From Branchiostoma lanceolatum (taxonomy: Eukaryota > Chordata > Leptocardii > Amphioxiformes > Branchiostomatidae): a stretch of DNA of 64,000 nt. The translations under genes and the position numbers were made by a program. Positions 32,975 through 45,800 of this stretch are shown here, piece after piece. Below the pieces are notes generated by a model. The model was not told where the DNA came from and searched no databases. It saw nothing but the letters and a program-made list of their open reading frames with translations. The stretch covers positions 16,480,964 through 16,544,963 of the forward strand of contig NC_089729.1 of NCBI RefSeq assembly GCF_035083965.1, given 5' to 3'. Within the stretch, counting starts at the first letter, position 1. The number at the start of each line of letters is the position of its first letter.

Positions 32975-35009
32975 CTAATCAATCTGTACAACTGCCCCGA
33001 GAGGCTCCAGGGCTGCCTTTATAGTCTCTGCTTCCTCCTTGGTGATGCCTTCCTTCACTACCTGAGGTCCTGTAGTCGTCGCCTCGACAAACTTCTTGGC
33101 CTGGAAAGAAAAGGAACATTTGAGAATCGGATAGTGGTGCCAAATTTAGTTCTTGTGGTAAGGCAAAATTTGACTCCCAGGCCTAAAGATGCTGAATGCT
33201 TCTTGTAAGATATAGTAAATCTTGAAATGTTTCCTGTTGCTTTTTTTTCTCACATTTTTTTATGGTGATCTTGCCAACTTAAAATTATGACACGGCAAAT
33301 ATGTTGTTTCTATCGTATTACCACTGTACTACTACTACAGAATTGTTTCTGACGCAAATTGAAAAGACTGCAAAAACCTCCTTTTCCCTTCTAAAACGAA
33401 ATAAAACCACAGAGAAAGTACATGAATTTACAGTCCCTGCTCAAATTCAAATTAAAAACAGGACACTAATCCCATGATGCCTGTCAAAATCCCACACTGT
33501 ACCTTCAACTTCAACAGATAACCCCGCGAGGGGCAAAGTGGGGGGCAGGCCTCCAGCCTGGCGCGGTTTGACTCAACGGTGGGAGCCGTAACAACCGCGC
33601 CAGGCAGGGCGTTCCACTCAGGGTACCTGAACCCCTCCTCCATGGGTACATACAATGTAGACAAGTGGAGATGACCTGACCAGTCTGGGACTATTAATGC
33701 CCTTACCTGCACAAGATTCATGCCCTCCTTGTGCGTCTTGATTTCCTTGATAAGTTTGACTTTGGTGGCATCATCAAACTTCATCAGTTTGACAGTGAAC
33801 TCTGTTTGTTCCTCCTTGACTTCCACAACTGCCTCTTCTTCCTCCTCCTTTATTGATGGAAAAGAATCAAGTGATATTGCCACTTCATACACTCCAAAAA
33901 TAATACACAACAAAATAGTGCATCTTCCTCAATGAAAAGGACACAGCAGCAACATGCCAAGAATCTAAAATTACAAATGTAGAATTACATGAAATTACAA
34001 AGAGTATAGCATGATTTTAATTGCGCTTCTAGTCAGCCGCCCGTAACCGCCAGCCGCCTAGGAGCGGAGAGGGGACATAAACCCCCGGACAGCTGGAGTT
34101 TGCGTTATACAGACTACAAAGAGTACAACTGTGACTACTTAGCCATATTAGCTTTTAGCTGACATAAAACCTAAAATCTGGTAACCGATCATTCATAAGC
34201 TCACCTTAGGAGGGGCTGCTGCAAAACCTCCCATAGGCATCATGGGTGTGTCTGCAATGTTGAATGTTTTCTGAAACATAAGAAGAAATTCAGACTTCAG
34301 AAACTCTTCAAACAACATTCCTGACATCTAATCTGTCACATTGCGTAGACATGATCATTCCTTCTTTTACAGTACTGCTTGGATGATTAGATCAATGGCC
34401 ATGGTGACTTACGGCATTGTGAGGCATTACGGTCAGATAGAGCATTTGGCCAAGAACCTACCATCTGGCCCCAATATTGTGCCCTTGGGAAAGGCACTTT
34501 ATACAACTTTCCTCACATTAGTCAGGTGAAAATGAGTTCCTAGCTTCATGATCAATTAGGGATGATCTTCAGATATAGCCTGGGTGCCATCCTCCGTAGT
34601 AATTGATAGTTCAATCTTAAGCATGCAATGATTGAGCTAGTGGTTACTACGGAGGATGGTACCTAGGCTACTTCAGATAGAACATTAAAATCAAAAGAAT
34701 GAAGTAGACTATAAATACAATCATCTTGTAAGTCATACAATGAGAGCAAGAAAAGACGGAAATTTCATCCAAATAAGTTTGGTACTCACTTTAAGCAAGC
34801 CATTAAGCTCAGACACTTCCAAGAGAGTGAGGGTCGCAATATCGTCTACTATTTTCTGGATTTTGGGCGGGATTTCCCTTGTTTCTCCGTCAGCTAAGGG
34901 TGGTGCGAGTGGCTCTGTTGTTGACGTGCACGCCGTCCTGGTCACGTGCAGTAATCTCCTCTGCTGCTGCTGCTGCTGTGGTCTGATGGTACATCTATGG
35001 ATGGAAGAT
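32975..35009 (-). CDS. MRPL12: MRPL12 (bL12m), mitochondrial ribosomal stalk protein, first exon not located
   Basis: Four exons join in phase: 34790-35009, 34205-34270, 33707-33847, 32975-33100 (stop TAG). They give 183 residues (human full length 198). bL12m forms the stalk of the mitoribosome large subunit, recruits translation factors and also binds mitochondrial RNA polymerase. Visible are the N-terminal dimerisation segment (PPKIQKIVDDIATLTLLEV, then LNGLLK), a hinge (MMPMGGFAAAPPK), an acidic linker (EEEEEA) and the C-terminal factor-binding domain (TEFTVKLMKFDD, VKLIKEIKT, GMNLVQ, AKKFVEA, EEAETIKAALEPLGA). The exon at 35009 starts after a polypyrimidine-CAG acceptor and needs two bases from an upstream exon that should carry the ATG and start of the transit peptide; none is certain. 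A run of six CAG codons lies in the presequence part. Confidence 0.93.
33518..33610 (-). repeat. dispersed GC-rich repeat, copy A (partner at 52626-52738)
   Basis: On the minus strand CGGCTCCCACCGTTGAGT, CCAGGCTGGAGGCCTGCC and CTTTGCCCC recur in the same order on the plus strand at 52626-52738. Class unknown. Confidence 0.65.
34405..34560 (+). mobile_element. partial SINE body in MRPL12 intron
   Basis: GTGCCCTTGGGAAAGGCACTTT, TCAGGTGAAAATGAGT and CCTAGCTTC match the SINE bodies at 27150 and 43335. The promoter part is decayed and the 3' part is missing. It is antisense to MRPL12. Confidence 0.7.
34576..34670. mobile_element. hairpin MITE, TAGCCT family, copy 3 with 9-bp target duplication
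   Basis: Ends TAGCCTGGGTGCC and GGTACCTAGGCTA. CTTCAGATA flanks both sides (34567-34575 and 34671-34679). It is inserted directly after the partial SINE in the same MRPL12 intron. Confidence 0.9.
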
Positions 35010-35052
35010 CTGAGGACAAAAATTGATATTTAGTTGTTTTATGAAATTATAT

Positions 35053-35410
35053 CCCTCATTAAATCAGGACCCCTATCGCTCCACGTTGGCTCTCGCGAAG
35101 GGGCCCTGATCTTCAGCGCCAGTAGACATGGTTCTGGCGCCGTTACTGACAGTTGCTCATGAATAATTAATGAGCTATCCTTATTTGGCGGTTAATTTGT
35201 TCTGAACCTTAAGTAACGATGTGAGACGTAACCTGATTGGTTGATAGCTTTTCAGTGTTCTTTGCGCTTTTGCGCCAGATGAGGAGAAGCAAATCCTCTG
35301 ACTGGCTGAAGCTGTATTGGTGGTGACGTCGCCATGTCTACCGGCGCTGAAGATCAGGACCCCTTCGCGAGAGCCAACGTGGAGCGATAGGGGTCCTGAT
35401 TTAATGAGGG
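35053..35410. mobile_element. hAT-like MITE, CCCTCATTAAATC family, copy 1
   Basis: Terminal inverted repeats of about 60 bases start CCCTCATTAAATCAGGACCC and are mirrored at the right end. Flanks GAAATTAT and AAAATCAT are a plausible decayed 8-bp duplication. The interior matches 45460-45820 and 44757-45070. It lies just upstream of the first located MRPL12 exon, where the missing exon or promoter is expected. Confidence 0.85.
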
Positions 35411-36570
35411 TGAAAATCATGAGACCCTTAAAATGAATGTTTTTGTGGGTGCTCTGCCTCAGTAGTATCAAAATTAAATGGAGCACCTACTTGCCATTCT
35501 ATCATACACAGGAGTAGAAGAGAAGGGCAGTTGACACTGGCTTTTTCTGTGACCATGGTTGCAGTTTTATTCACCTTTAAAAACTCATAGTATGAAATTA
35601 CATAAGACGCTGTTTAATACATATATGGTATTTTTAATAGTAGAAGTGCCCTCCACCCCAAACAATTCGCAAGTTGAAATGGTAAATATGTCGCAAATTA
35701 ATGATAAACGCTATCATAAGGTTACGGCATCCTTCATATACATGTTGCCAATTATGTTAGTGGCACTGTCTCGTCGTCAAGGTCTATAAAAGCTGTGTGG
35801 TTTATCAAAATTTATGTTATAAAATTATTTGTGTGGGAGGGGGGTGGCAAAACTTTACAATGGCGTGGTTTTGCACTATATCCAAGCGACAACAGTTCGT
35901 TTTGCACAGCCACTTCGCAAGAACGTGACTTTCTTACCTTGAGAAGGAACGTCCTAAGTGGACAATTTGGCAGGAAAACCGTGAATACCGGACTACCGCG
36001 TGCATCTTCCAATCTCTGGAGGTCACTCACCCACATGGGTCTTTCGTAACAGCACAACGCAACTGAAATATTGTCAACAAATTCATTACAAATATCATAT
36101 CCCTGGTAAGATCCTAAATTTTTAAGTTTAAACACAAATTGACATTTTTTTTACTAATGACACTAACATAAAAATGCAATTTTTTATTCTGTAACTCATG
36201 AATACCTTAATTTGTGTTACGTTTTGCAGCGGTCTAAAGGTGCTGCACAGAGATCTGTCCCATAAGCCAGTGCGTTGACCTCTAACCTTCAGCTAAACCC
36301 GGAAGTGTCGTCTGCAACAAACGTGTGCGGCAAAGTGGAAAGTCCACCTGAACAGTTTGTTTGAGACGCATCGACAAAGGGGGCCAACAGATCACAACTG
36401 ACCTTTGCAGCACCGCGAACTATTGACGTTTGAGAGGCGTACCGAACGGACTTTCCCCTTTGACGACAGTGTGAACAACTGCCCCTCCCCCTTTCTTTTA
36501 CCGTGTGTGCCTCTTTGAGAGTAGCTCTTTGCCTTTCTCGTCTGGGATCCAACCTTCCGTAATCTTGACC
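35411..36570. promoter_or_regulatory. 5' flanks of MRPL12 and ENOSF1
   Basis: The interval between the divergent genes. The MRPL12 first exon and both promoters should lie here. A candidate ATGGCAA with a following GTAGGT donor occurs on the minus strand near 35490, but its phase does not fit the next exon. Positions 36290-36570 are GC-rich 5' UTR and promoter of ENOSF1. Confidence 0.45.
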
Positions 36571-38516
36571 ATGCCTACCATAACAGGTCTGAAGGCGTAT
36601 GACCTTCGCTTCCCGACCTCCCTGGAAGCCCACGGCTCGGACGCCATGCACACAGACCCGGACTACTCCTGCGGGTACGTGGTCATCACCACGGATGCCG
36701 GGGACGGTCTGGAGGGCCACGGGCTCACCTTCACGTGTGGGCGGGGCACGGAGGTAGTGGTGGTCGCTATACAGTCTCTCTCGTTTCTTCTCGTCGGGAA
36801 GAAGTTGGAGGATATCTACGACGACTTCTCCAGCTTCTGGCGCGCCCTGACGAGCGAGAGTCAGATGCGATGGATCGGGCCCGAGAAGGGGGTGATCCAT
36901 CTGGCCACGGCGGCCATAGTCAACGCGCTGTGGGACCTGTGGGCTAAGAGAGAAGGCAAGCCTTTGTGGAAACTCCTAGTCGACATGGATCCGGAGAAGC
37001 TCGTCTCCTGCATTGACTTCCGTTACATCAGTGACGTCCTTACCAAGGAAGAAGCAGTTGAAATGCTGAAGAAAAAGCAGGTAAGGTCTTAGTAGATACC
37101 ATCTCTAAAATGTAGAAATGGGCCAAATAGAGTGAATAGTATGCTAAGGGGGTCGGCTAAGGAGAGAGAGACAATAGGCGACCCGTAGGGCCTGGTAGAG
37201 GGTAAATCTCGTGCACATTTGTATAAAATAGTTCAAAATGTCATGCATGTTTTGTCCATCTGAAGGAAGGTAAAGCGGACAGGGAGAAGGAGATGTTGGA
37301 GAAGGGGTACCCGGCCTACATCACGTCGGCTGGCTGGCTGGGCTACAGCGAGGATGAGATCCGCAAGAGGTGTCGGGAAGGACTGGCACAGGGATGGACC
37401 CGCTTTAAGGTAGGATTCCTGTAGTTTACTGTGTAGCTTGAATATGTGCAATTTAAAATGGTCTCTTCTGACATTCAACCGGAACATCATGGTTAAACAT
37501 ATGACAATATACACAATACTGATTGCTAAATAGTACTCTCCAAGTAGAGGAGTGGATTAGGGTGGTTTTTGAACTGTTTTTTAAGGCGTTTTTGTCTGGC
37601 TTTCTATTTAGTCCCGTTTTCTTTAATATGTCTGGTTGGCAACATAAAGAAAACGGGACAAAACAGAGAGCCTGACAAAAATGCCTAAAATACATCAAGA
37701 ACTAGCTGGACCCACTCCTATGCTTGGACAGTACTAAATAGTGGGCTAAAGAAGGTTCTGGGGAAGTTGTTGATACTAATAAGTTGGTTCCCTTCCTGTC
37801 CACATCAGTTTAACCTTCACTGTTTACTTTTACAGGTTAAGGTAGGCGCCGACCTTGCTGATGACGTGCGTCGCTGTGGGCTCATCCGTGAGGAGATCGG
37901 CTGGGACAACACCATGATGGTGGACGCCAACCAACGCTGGGACGTCCAGGAGAGCATAGACCACATGAAACGTCTCGCTGAGTTCAAACCACTGTGGATC
38001 GAGGAGCCCACCTCTCCTGACGACGCCCTTGGCCACGCAACCATCGCGAAAGCGCTCAACCCACTGGGGATCGGCGTGGCCACGGGCGAGCAGTGTCAGA
38101 ATCGCGTCATCTTCAAGCAGATGTTACAGGCGGGCGGGCTGCAGTTCTGTCAGATCGACAGCTGTCGGATGGGGGGCGTGAACGAAGTGGTGTCCGTCAT
38201 CCTGATGGCAGCGAAGTTCGGCATTCCCGTTTGCCCTCACGCCGGAGGGGTGGGTCTCTGCCAGATGGTGCAGCACCTCGCAGTCTTTGACTACGTCTCG
38301 GTTTCCGCCTCCCTCGACAATCGCGTGTGCGAGTTCGCCGACCACCTCCATGAGAACTTCAAGGAGGCTATTGTTATCAAGAACGCCAGCTATGTCCTAC
38401 CTAAAGCTGCGGGCTACTCCACCGAGATGAAGCCAGAATCCATCAGTGGTTATCAGTACCCAAATGGTGCTGTGTGGCAGCAGCTGTTTAAGGAGGGCAA
38501 GTTCACTGCTCCTTAG
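36571..38516 (+). CDS. ENOSF1: ENOSF1, mitochondrial enolase superfamily member 1 (L-fuconate dehydratase type)
   Basis: Three exons in phase (36571-37080, 37266-37409, 37836-38516) encode 444 residues, against 443 in human. The family dehydrates L-fuconate to 2-keto-3-deoxy-L-fuconate using a Mg2+-stabilised enolate. The mandelate-racemase-type residues are all visible: the KxK base motif at K218-V-K220 (spanning the exon 2/3 junction), metal ligands D248 in VDANQRW, E274 in LWIEEPTSP and E303 in ATGEQCQNR, and the opposite-face H353 in CPHAGGVG. The start at 36571 gives the conserved ITGLKAYDLRFPTS beginning. Coding sequence is much more GC-rich than its surroundings. Intron 1 carries a partial MITE and intron 2 a complete one. 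A poly(A) signal lies at 38741. Enzymatic activity is inferred from residues; the human protein has this activity in vitro. Confidence 0.96.
37118..37200. mobile_element. partial MITE of the TAG-CTCTACCAG family in ENOSF1 intron 1
   Basis: GGGCCAAATAGAG, GGGGGTCGGCTA and the terminus GGCCTGGTAGAG match the interior and right end of 17502-17674 and 8709-8864. The other end is missing. Confidence 0.7.
37534..37733. mobile_element. MITE with CTCCAAG ends and 8-bp target duplication in ENOSF1 intron 2
   Basis: About 92-base arms fold back on each other (TACTCTCCAAGTAG... and ...CTATGCTTGGACAGTA; CCCGTTTTCTTTA opposite TAAAGAAAACGGG). CTAAATAG lies directly on both sides (37526-37533 and 37734-37741). 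Half copies of the right arm occur at about 1185 and 14190. Confidence 0.88.
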
Positions 38517-38740
38517 AGACACCTAAGGTCAACTCAACATGCCATTTTCATTGATTATTTCAATAAGTTGACAAAGATGCATTCCAAAAGCTCATAACCA
38601 TTGCAATGTTAGAATGTTTCAGAGCAATGTGACAACAGTACATTGATTAAAAGAACTGTATGATTCACAGGTTTCAACTTTGTGCCTTGATTCAGTACCA
38701 CTGCATACTGTTCATTGTACTGTTTCTCTGAAAAGGATGC

Positions 38741-38746
38741 AATAAA
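38741..38746 (+). promoter_or_regulatory. poly(A) signal AATAAA of ENOSF1
   Basis: AATAAA 225 bases after the stop codon. Confidence 0.55.
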
Positions 38747-38759
38747 TTTGACTATAAAC

Positions 38760-39000
38760 CAGGGCTCGAAGTTAATTTTTGGGAGTAGGTGCACTGGTGC
38801 ACCTAACCTAAAACTCTAGGTGCACAGAAAGAATTTTGGGTGCACAACATAAAAAAGTAGTGTCAGAAAAACATAATTACCAACCTTACTGCTTCTCTTG
38901 AGAACTTCAATTTGTAATGCTATACCTAAATACAAACTTCCAAATTTTATACAAGTAATGCATCAAAGTACAACAAAGGCTATATTGCCTTTTTTTATAC
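38760..39000 (+). mobile_element. left half of a CAGGGCTCGAA element
   Basis: Begins CAGGGCTCGAAGTTAAT, then GGTGCACTGGTGCACCT, and matches 54555-54800. The mirrored right end is not found nearby, so the copy is truncated. It starts right behind the ENOSF1 poly(A) signal. Confidence 0.65.
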
Positions 39001-39820
39001 TTTAAATTTCAAGACTATTCTGTATGACCAGGTTTGACTGTCTTCTGTACTTCATACTGTGAGACTGTTGAACATCTGCTAGGTAAAACCAACACACCTT
39101 AATAAGACAAATACAAAAATTACATCTGGCCAGTTCTTTATTCTTAATGGATATACAAATAATGTTAACCTTTGGCATGATAACAGCAGATACGCACCTC
39201 TCACTTGGTACTGATTGTTAGATATCTCAGATGCTAAGGGTTAAGGTGACATCAAATCCGCAAAATGAACAAAAGGAATGTAAATACAATGAATTGTCTG
39301 TTGAAAAGATGGTATCCATCGACAGCTGATACCAATGATCTTATTTTTGAACGCTGTAAGGCATTGAGTTTCATAAAATAACAAAGGCAGTGTATATCCA
39401 ACAGCATTCTGCGTCCTGATGTCTGTTGTAGTGTCAATCTCAGGAAGAATAAAACAGAAATGTATAGAACATTAATCTTTACTGAAATCAAATGATACTG
39501 ATTTTCTGAACTACTGTTCACCTGTGTTCAATGAAAACTTTGTTTCATGATTGGAAGTGGGCTGCACAGACATATATCTGTGACCACATGTTTGTCCAGA
39601 CATTGTCAAATCTTCTTATAGAATAAACTTTACCACCTGACCACATTAACACAAAACATCAAACAATTGATACAAGGAGTAGATCTCCAAAGAAACATTA
39701 TAGACTGGCCAAGTTGTTATCTTTTTTTCTTTCAAAGTTCACCTTTCAAGCTGTTTTCATGTACAAAATTTATAAGGTCTTGGCAGAGACTTGAGTGTGA
39801 TCTAGACGTTTTGTTGTGTG

Positions 39821-42800
39821 CTAGGAGGTAAGGGATCCCTTTAAATACCACTGTGTGCCTTTCACCATGCAGACCTCCTGGAAAAAAATGAAAACACAAT
39901 GATTAAAAGTGGGAGAATTTAGAGTAGGGAGTTTAAGGACATATCATATATGAGGTATTGGTTTGTAAAATATATTTGTTAGCTAGCATATATACTGAAC
40001 AAGCTGAACCAAATATTACAAAGCAGGCTCCGCTCCTAAGGTGTCGCCAAAAACGAAGCATTAACGTGTGTAGGAGTAGGAGTCTTCCACCATGTATAGG
40101 GTGAGAATGTTAACTTTCTATGCAGTCTCTACGTAGATTATATTACTATTACTGTAAATTCATTTCCAAGTATGCGGACAAACACAGTTACTCTAAACAA
40201 AGCATTTCAGCAGCAAGAGTGCACACAAAACTAACTGTAAATAAACAATAGGATTAGGATAACTTAAAGACAATGCAACCAACAGGAAGGGGTGCTGCCA
40301 TACTCACCCTGAGAACTTTTTCTATGTCGTGTTTGTTGGCCTCCTGGCCGATAGCTTCTTGGACTTTGGAGTTGATAGCATTACGCCGGAGCTTGAAGGA
40401 CTCATTAAACATCTCTAAAATGGTCTCTCGAATCTGTATCAGGAAAATCAGCAGTTATTTTTATATCCTTTAAAAGACTATACATGGTTGTGTTCACAGT
40501 TGGACTTTGCCCTTATTTTTCACTTCTCATAGCTAATAGGAATACATGCAATTATAATGGCAAAAATTCAGCAATTGATAGCTTATCCTACAAGAGTTTG
40601 CAATTGTCATGATTGCTAGATATATTCACCTTTGATCCAAAGTCCAAGGTGTTCTTTGCTATAGGCATGGTGCATTTACTGAGTGATAACAGAAATCAAT
40701 ATTACAGTATCAAGAAATCAATAAAAAAATCATACCTTGTCATATTTGTCTCCGACATGCGCCAGAGCAAAAACCTTCTGTTGGTCTGGAGTAGCATCAG
40801 AATTCGGTGGCCACTGTTGGAAAATGTGATTAAAAAAATCATATTTTCTCAAATATAGCACCAACATCAACATAGAAAATATTTGCTTCGAATATTGGAA
40901 CATGCAGGAATGAATGAATGGTTTATCGCACAACTTCATAAAAGTATTTTGCAGCCTGTTTTTACATTTCTTTATACACATGGAATTCAAAACTGATGAA
41001 TGTAATCAATATCAATAAAACTAAAGCATTTAAAAACTTACATTTACAACAAACATACTAGAATATCCAAAAAGGTAACAGATAATAGAACACATAGTAA
41101 TGACAGCTAACACAATAGAACATATAATAGAACAGATAGTGATGAAAGCTTCTACATCTGGTAGTATTCAGTTTAGTGTATTTAGGAGTTTGACAAAGTA
41201 TGGAAAGCCAATTGAAAGTACAAAATGTACATGTACATGTAGTTGACATAACCATCGGAGGGAGCACTTTCTGATTTAAGAAGTGACATTGAATTATTTT
41301 AGAACATGCAATGTGACACAGCAACTAATTTTTCTACAGCAGAAATCCTGAAAAACAGTCTCTAAGTTACTAACAAAGCAATGACTCACAGGTAGCTGTA
41401 TCTGCATGGCCCCCGCTTCAAACATGGACTGTTCCAGGAGCTTGTCAGACACGCCCGTCCCCAGTACGTCGCCGGGTGGACACTGCGACAACCGCAGCAA
41501 CAACAATCTCTTCATCTCGCTCATGCTCAGCACCATGTTACTCCGCAACTTCTCGTCACAAAATCTCACGACCTCTGTCCTTAGTTCGTCCGACGGTTTG
41601 CCAGAATTGTCACTAGTGTTAGCAGCAAGAGCAGAGGCTCCCTTGGGGAGCGTGAGTACTCCATTTCCCAGATGGTTGTCGACGCCACTGGAAATGTCCA
41701 TAGGTTCCCCCTGGTCCACCGGTTCAGTCTTAACAATGGCGGATTCGGATAACGTCGTAGAGTTTTGCGCCGCCGTGCTACTTGGGTCGATCTGTTGCTG
41801 AGACCTGGATCGGGCCCGCTGTCGTGCCACCTTCACTCTCTCCTGCCCAGAGACGACAACACTTTCCCTTTCTTGGCCTTAAGAAAAATAAAGAGACAGC
41901 CTTTAATGACTTCCAGATAATAAACTGAAAGACCTGCATTAAAAATTGTTTTAAGAATCTTTTAGAGTAGAGTTTGAAAATCTAATATCTGAAATACCAG
42001 AACCCATGGGATTTTAATTTTGAAAATTTTGACACTTTTTATGATTTCTTTAACCATGTACACTGAAAAAGTACATTATCGCACATCTAAAATACAGTGT
42101 TAACATCAACCAACATACATGTACCTAGGAACACCCTTTCTGAGTTGTAAACTATCTGCATCTGTATATACATGTTAAGTCATTACCTGGGTGGGAAGGT
42201 TCCTTTCCTTTCTTAGGAGTGTCACCCTTGGCCAGCTTCAACAACTTGGACAACCTGTTGAGAAAAGATCTCAGTAACCCTTGGAATAACGGTTCAAGGT
42301 ACATCATATCACAATATCAGGGCTGTCTTTGAACTTTTTTCTGTCCTACTCATTTTTTGTGAGCCCATGTTGTTGACTGTCGTTGTTAAATCTGTCATTT
42401 TAAGCTTATAAAAATACATTTTCCAAGTCAGAAAATTCAGATATTTGAGACTCTTTATCCGTGACTCCTGCCCCTCCAATTTACTCCGACCTTGTTGAAA
42501 AGCGGCCTTGTGGCCGAACAAGCATTTCGAAGAAAAATAAAGGCTTTGACTTGACTTGACTTGACAGAGTTAATTTTTTCCTTCCCAACAAGCACCCTCG
42601 TCTCAGGACAGAGGGACAGGTCCTGGAGACAGCCCTGCACAGCATTTAAACCTAATGAAATGTCTAGATGTGCCTTTCTAACTTTACTTCTTTGAAATCT
42701 TTATTGAACATCCTAAAATGCATGTCAAAATCTGATAACGATCATTGTAATAACTCTATACTGACAGCTATATTTTAAAAAAATCAATATTCTATCTATC

Positions 42801-45800
42801 TTAATACAGTGTTGAAATTTTTTTCAACACAAAGGTATTCAGGGATCAAATTTTCGACGACCACTGTCGCCTTCTTCAGGATCAACAATGATCAATCGCT
42901 GCAGTGCTTTATCTATCTTGTATCAGGGGTTCATCAAAATAGGGAAAGAGGGGCGCTGCGCCCTCTTGCTTTAGCCCAGCACCCCCTTGTCAAATTCAGA
43001 TTTTAGCTTAATCCCAAGCATACAGCCTTCCCTCAGCGATTGATTCTTCCATAAATACATAGAATTCGCTCCCTCGCCTGTGTGTGCTCCCTCTTGTTTA
43101 TTTTTTCTAGAAAAACCCCTGTTGTATCATCTTCTTTACTCACTGTGAATATTTGGCATCCCAGAGCATCTGTTGCCTCTGCACTACGTCTGGATACCTG
43201 TCCATGAAGTCCTGGTCGTGTGGCAGGAGGAACTCCCAGCCTTTGTTCACACGCACCACAGCCAGCTGCTCAAAGATTTCCTTCACATCTTCATGGGGCA
43301 GCTGGAGGGATAGAGTTATATCAACACATATGACATCTGTGGCGTCATGTGGCGCAAGTGGTAGAGCAAGTCGGCTGTCAAACAATGGGACCCAGGATCT
43401 AATCCCGGGTTGTGCCCAGAGACATGTCCGAACTTGTGCCCCGACGTTGTGCCCTTGGGAAAGGTACTTAACACGACTTTCCTCACTTCACTCAGGTACA
43501 AATGAGTACCTACATGTAGCTCATCTAGGGTTAGGGACGTCCCTCGGATAGGACTTTAAATGGAGGTCCCGTGTTTGGGGAGAGCCACACCCCGCGCACG
43601 TAAAAGAACCCACCACACCTTTCGAAAAAGAGTAGGGGCATGCCCCGGTGTGCAATGGTCCAAACCTTACAGTCTGGTCTGGGTTGACATCTTGAAAAGG
43701 TGATAGTCACCTGTTATGTCAAACCTTCCACAAATGTGGTAAATCAAAATAAATAAATAAATCTGTGCATCATAAGAAGATTCTCTGTAGACACCAATCC
43801 TGACCCCTTGAACTGACGTTACACAAATAAAGTGATATCAATGATTCAAACCTTAGATATCTATATTTTTTCTCATGCTGTTACATAATCTTACTACATT
43901 TTTATGAATGGTAAAAGAGTTAACCATTTTATTAGCCTTTGCCAAACTGAGAATATTGTGATGCTAATAAAATACATGACAACTTGACAAGGATATGATT
44001 TATCTAGTAATTAATTAACTGTAGACCAACCTTAATGATGGAAGTGGCTTCCTTCCTCACAATGAACCTAAACTGGGTGAAACGCCACATCTAGACAATA
44101 GGGAAAATAGATCATCATTGTACACATTCTTCATCACTGATCTTTTGAGAGTGCTGTAAGATGGTACTAAAATTTTGCTTCACACTGAGTCATCTTGTTG
44201 ACAGCCTGTGTTCTTGTCTTCTGCATTACATTTTCACAATATGAATGAGTATGCAGATGTGAAATATAAAAAGTAGCTTAAAAACTTGTGTTTAAAAATG
44301 TAAAACCCACTCATTTACTTTCTTAATTCTCTGACATTTTTAAAGTAAACAGATCTAGAGGACTGGGATAAAAATTTCATTGTGGCCATGTATTCATTCC
44401 CCTTAAACTTTGTGTACTGAAGTGCAAACATTCTCCTTCTGTTTACATGTGGATCTTCTAGTTCTGTATATCCTTTCAAATCCTACACAGAAACAAATCA
44501 TACCGGTGTGGCCTCAAGCTAGAGAAAATGTAATCACTGACCACATAGTCCCTGCCTCTGCACACCAGCTCTGCTGGGGCACCGCTGTGGGGGCTGCAGG
44601 TGTCTTTTGGGTACAGGATGTCACTAACGGGGAGAAGGAACGACAATGAGACTTTCACCCTGGAAATGAACTATAGTCTGTAGTAAAGAACATACAAACA
44701 GATTAGCATGCCACCTGCATCCTCCCAGCAGACCCGATATGTTTGTTACCTCCCATAGCGGCCTTGCCCTTCCGAGCCCCTGAACACGGTTCTGGCGACG
44801 TCACCACCAAACAGCTTTCAGCCAATCAGAGGGTTTGCTAAAGCTCATTTTGAGTAAAGCCGCAAAGAACGCTGGTAAGCTATCAGCCAATCAGCTTACG
44901 TCTTACATCGCTACTTAATTATTCATGAGCAACTAACGACTGTTTGTGCCAAATAAGGCTAGCTCATTAATTATATATGAGCAACTGTCAGTGACGTCCC
45001 CAGAAGCCAAAATCTCTGTTCAAAAGATCAGGGCTTGCCGGAAGGGTTTGCCGAGCATTTCCCGAGTTTCAGCGCTGATAAAGGAGGGTGGCCATTTATA
45101 GCCACTGTAACAAAATAGCTATTTGGATAAATGGCTGGTGAACTCCAAATTCTGGTTCAGTCTCTGAGTAAAGACAGTGGATGCTGTCTGAACCATCTGT
45201 TTGTTTACAAAATTATCCAGTTGCTTGAGTTGCTGTTGTCTTGCGTATCTTACTACCTGGATGTCTGGCCTCCATTGACGTTTGGTAACAAAGATTTTTC
45301 TGTTGTCTGATTATATCACACAAAAGAAGACATTGCTACACTTGATATGGATCTACATGTAGATCAAACCTGCTCAAGAAGACCACTCAGGGGAACGATA
45401 AAATTTGTCTATGTTGAGAGATGGTAACTACAGACAGGATTGTTCATGCTTGTGTCAATCACCCTCATTAAATCAGGACCCCTATCGCTCCACGTTAGCT
45501 TGCTCGCGTAGGAGCCCTGATCTTTAGCGCCAGTAGACATGGTTCTGACGACTTCACCACCAGCCAATCAGAGGGTTTGCTAAACCTCATCTTAAGCAAA
45601 AGCGCAAAGTACGCTGCCAAGCTATCTACCAGTCAGGTTACGTCCCACATCGTTACTTTAGGTTCAGAACAAATTAACCGCCAAATAAGGATAGCTCATT
45701 AATTATTCATGCGAAACTGTCAGTAACAGCGCAAGAACCATGTCTACCGGCACTGAAGATCAGGGCCCCTACGCGAGCGATCTAACGTGGAGCGATAGGG

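Noticed and set aside
35490..35506. ATGGCAA plus GTAGGT as MRPL12 exon 1
   Set aside because: The overhang is one base (or none with the upstream ATG), whereas the next exon needs two, so the phase fails.
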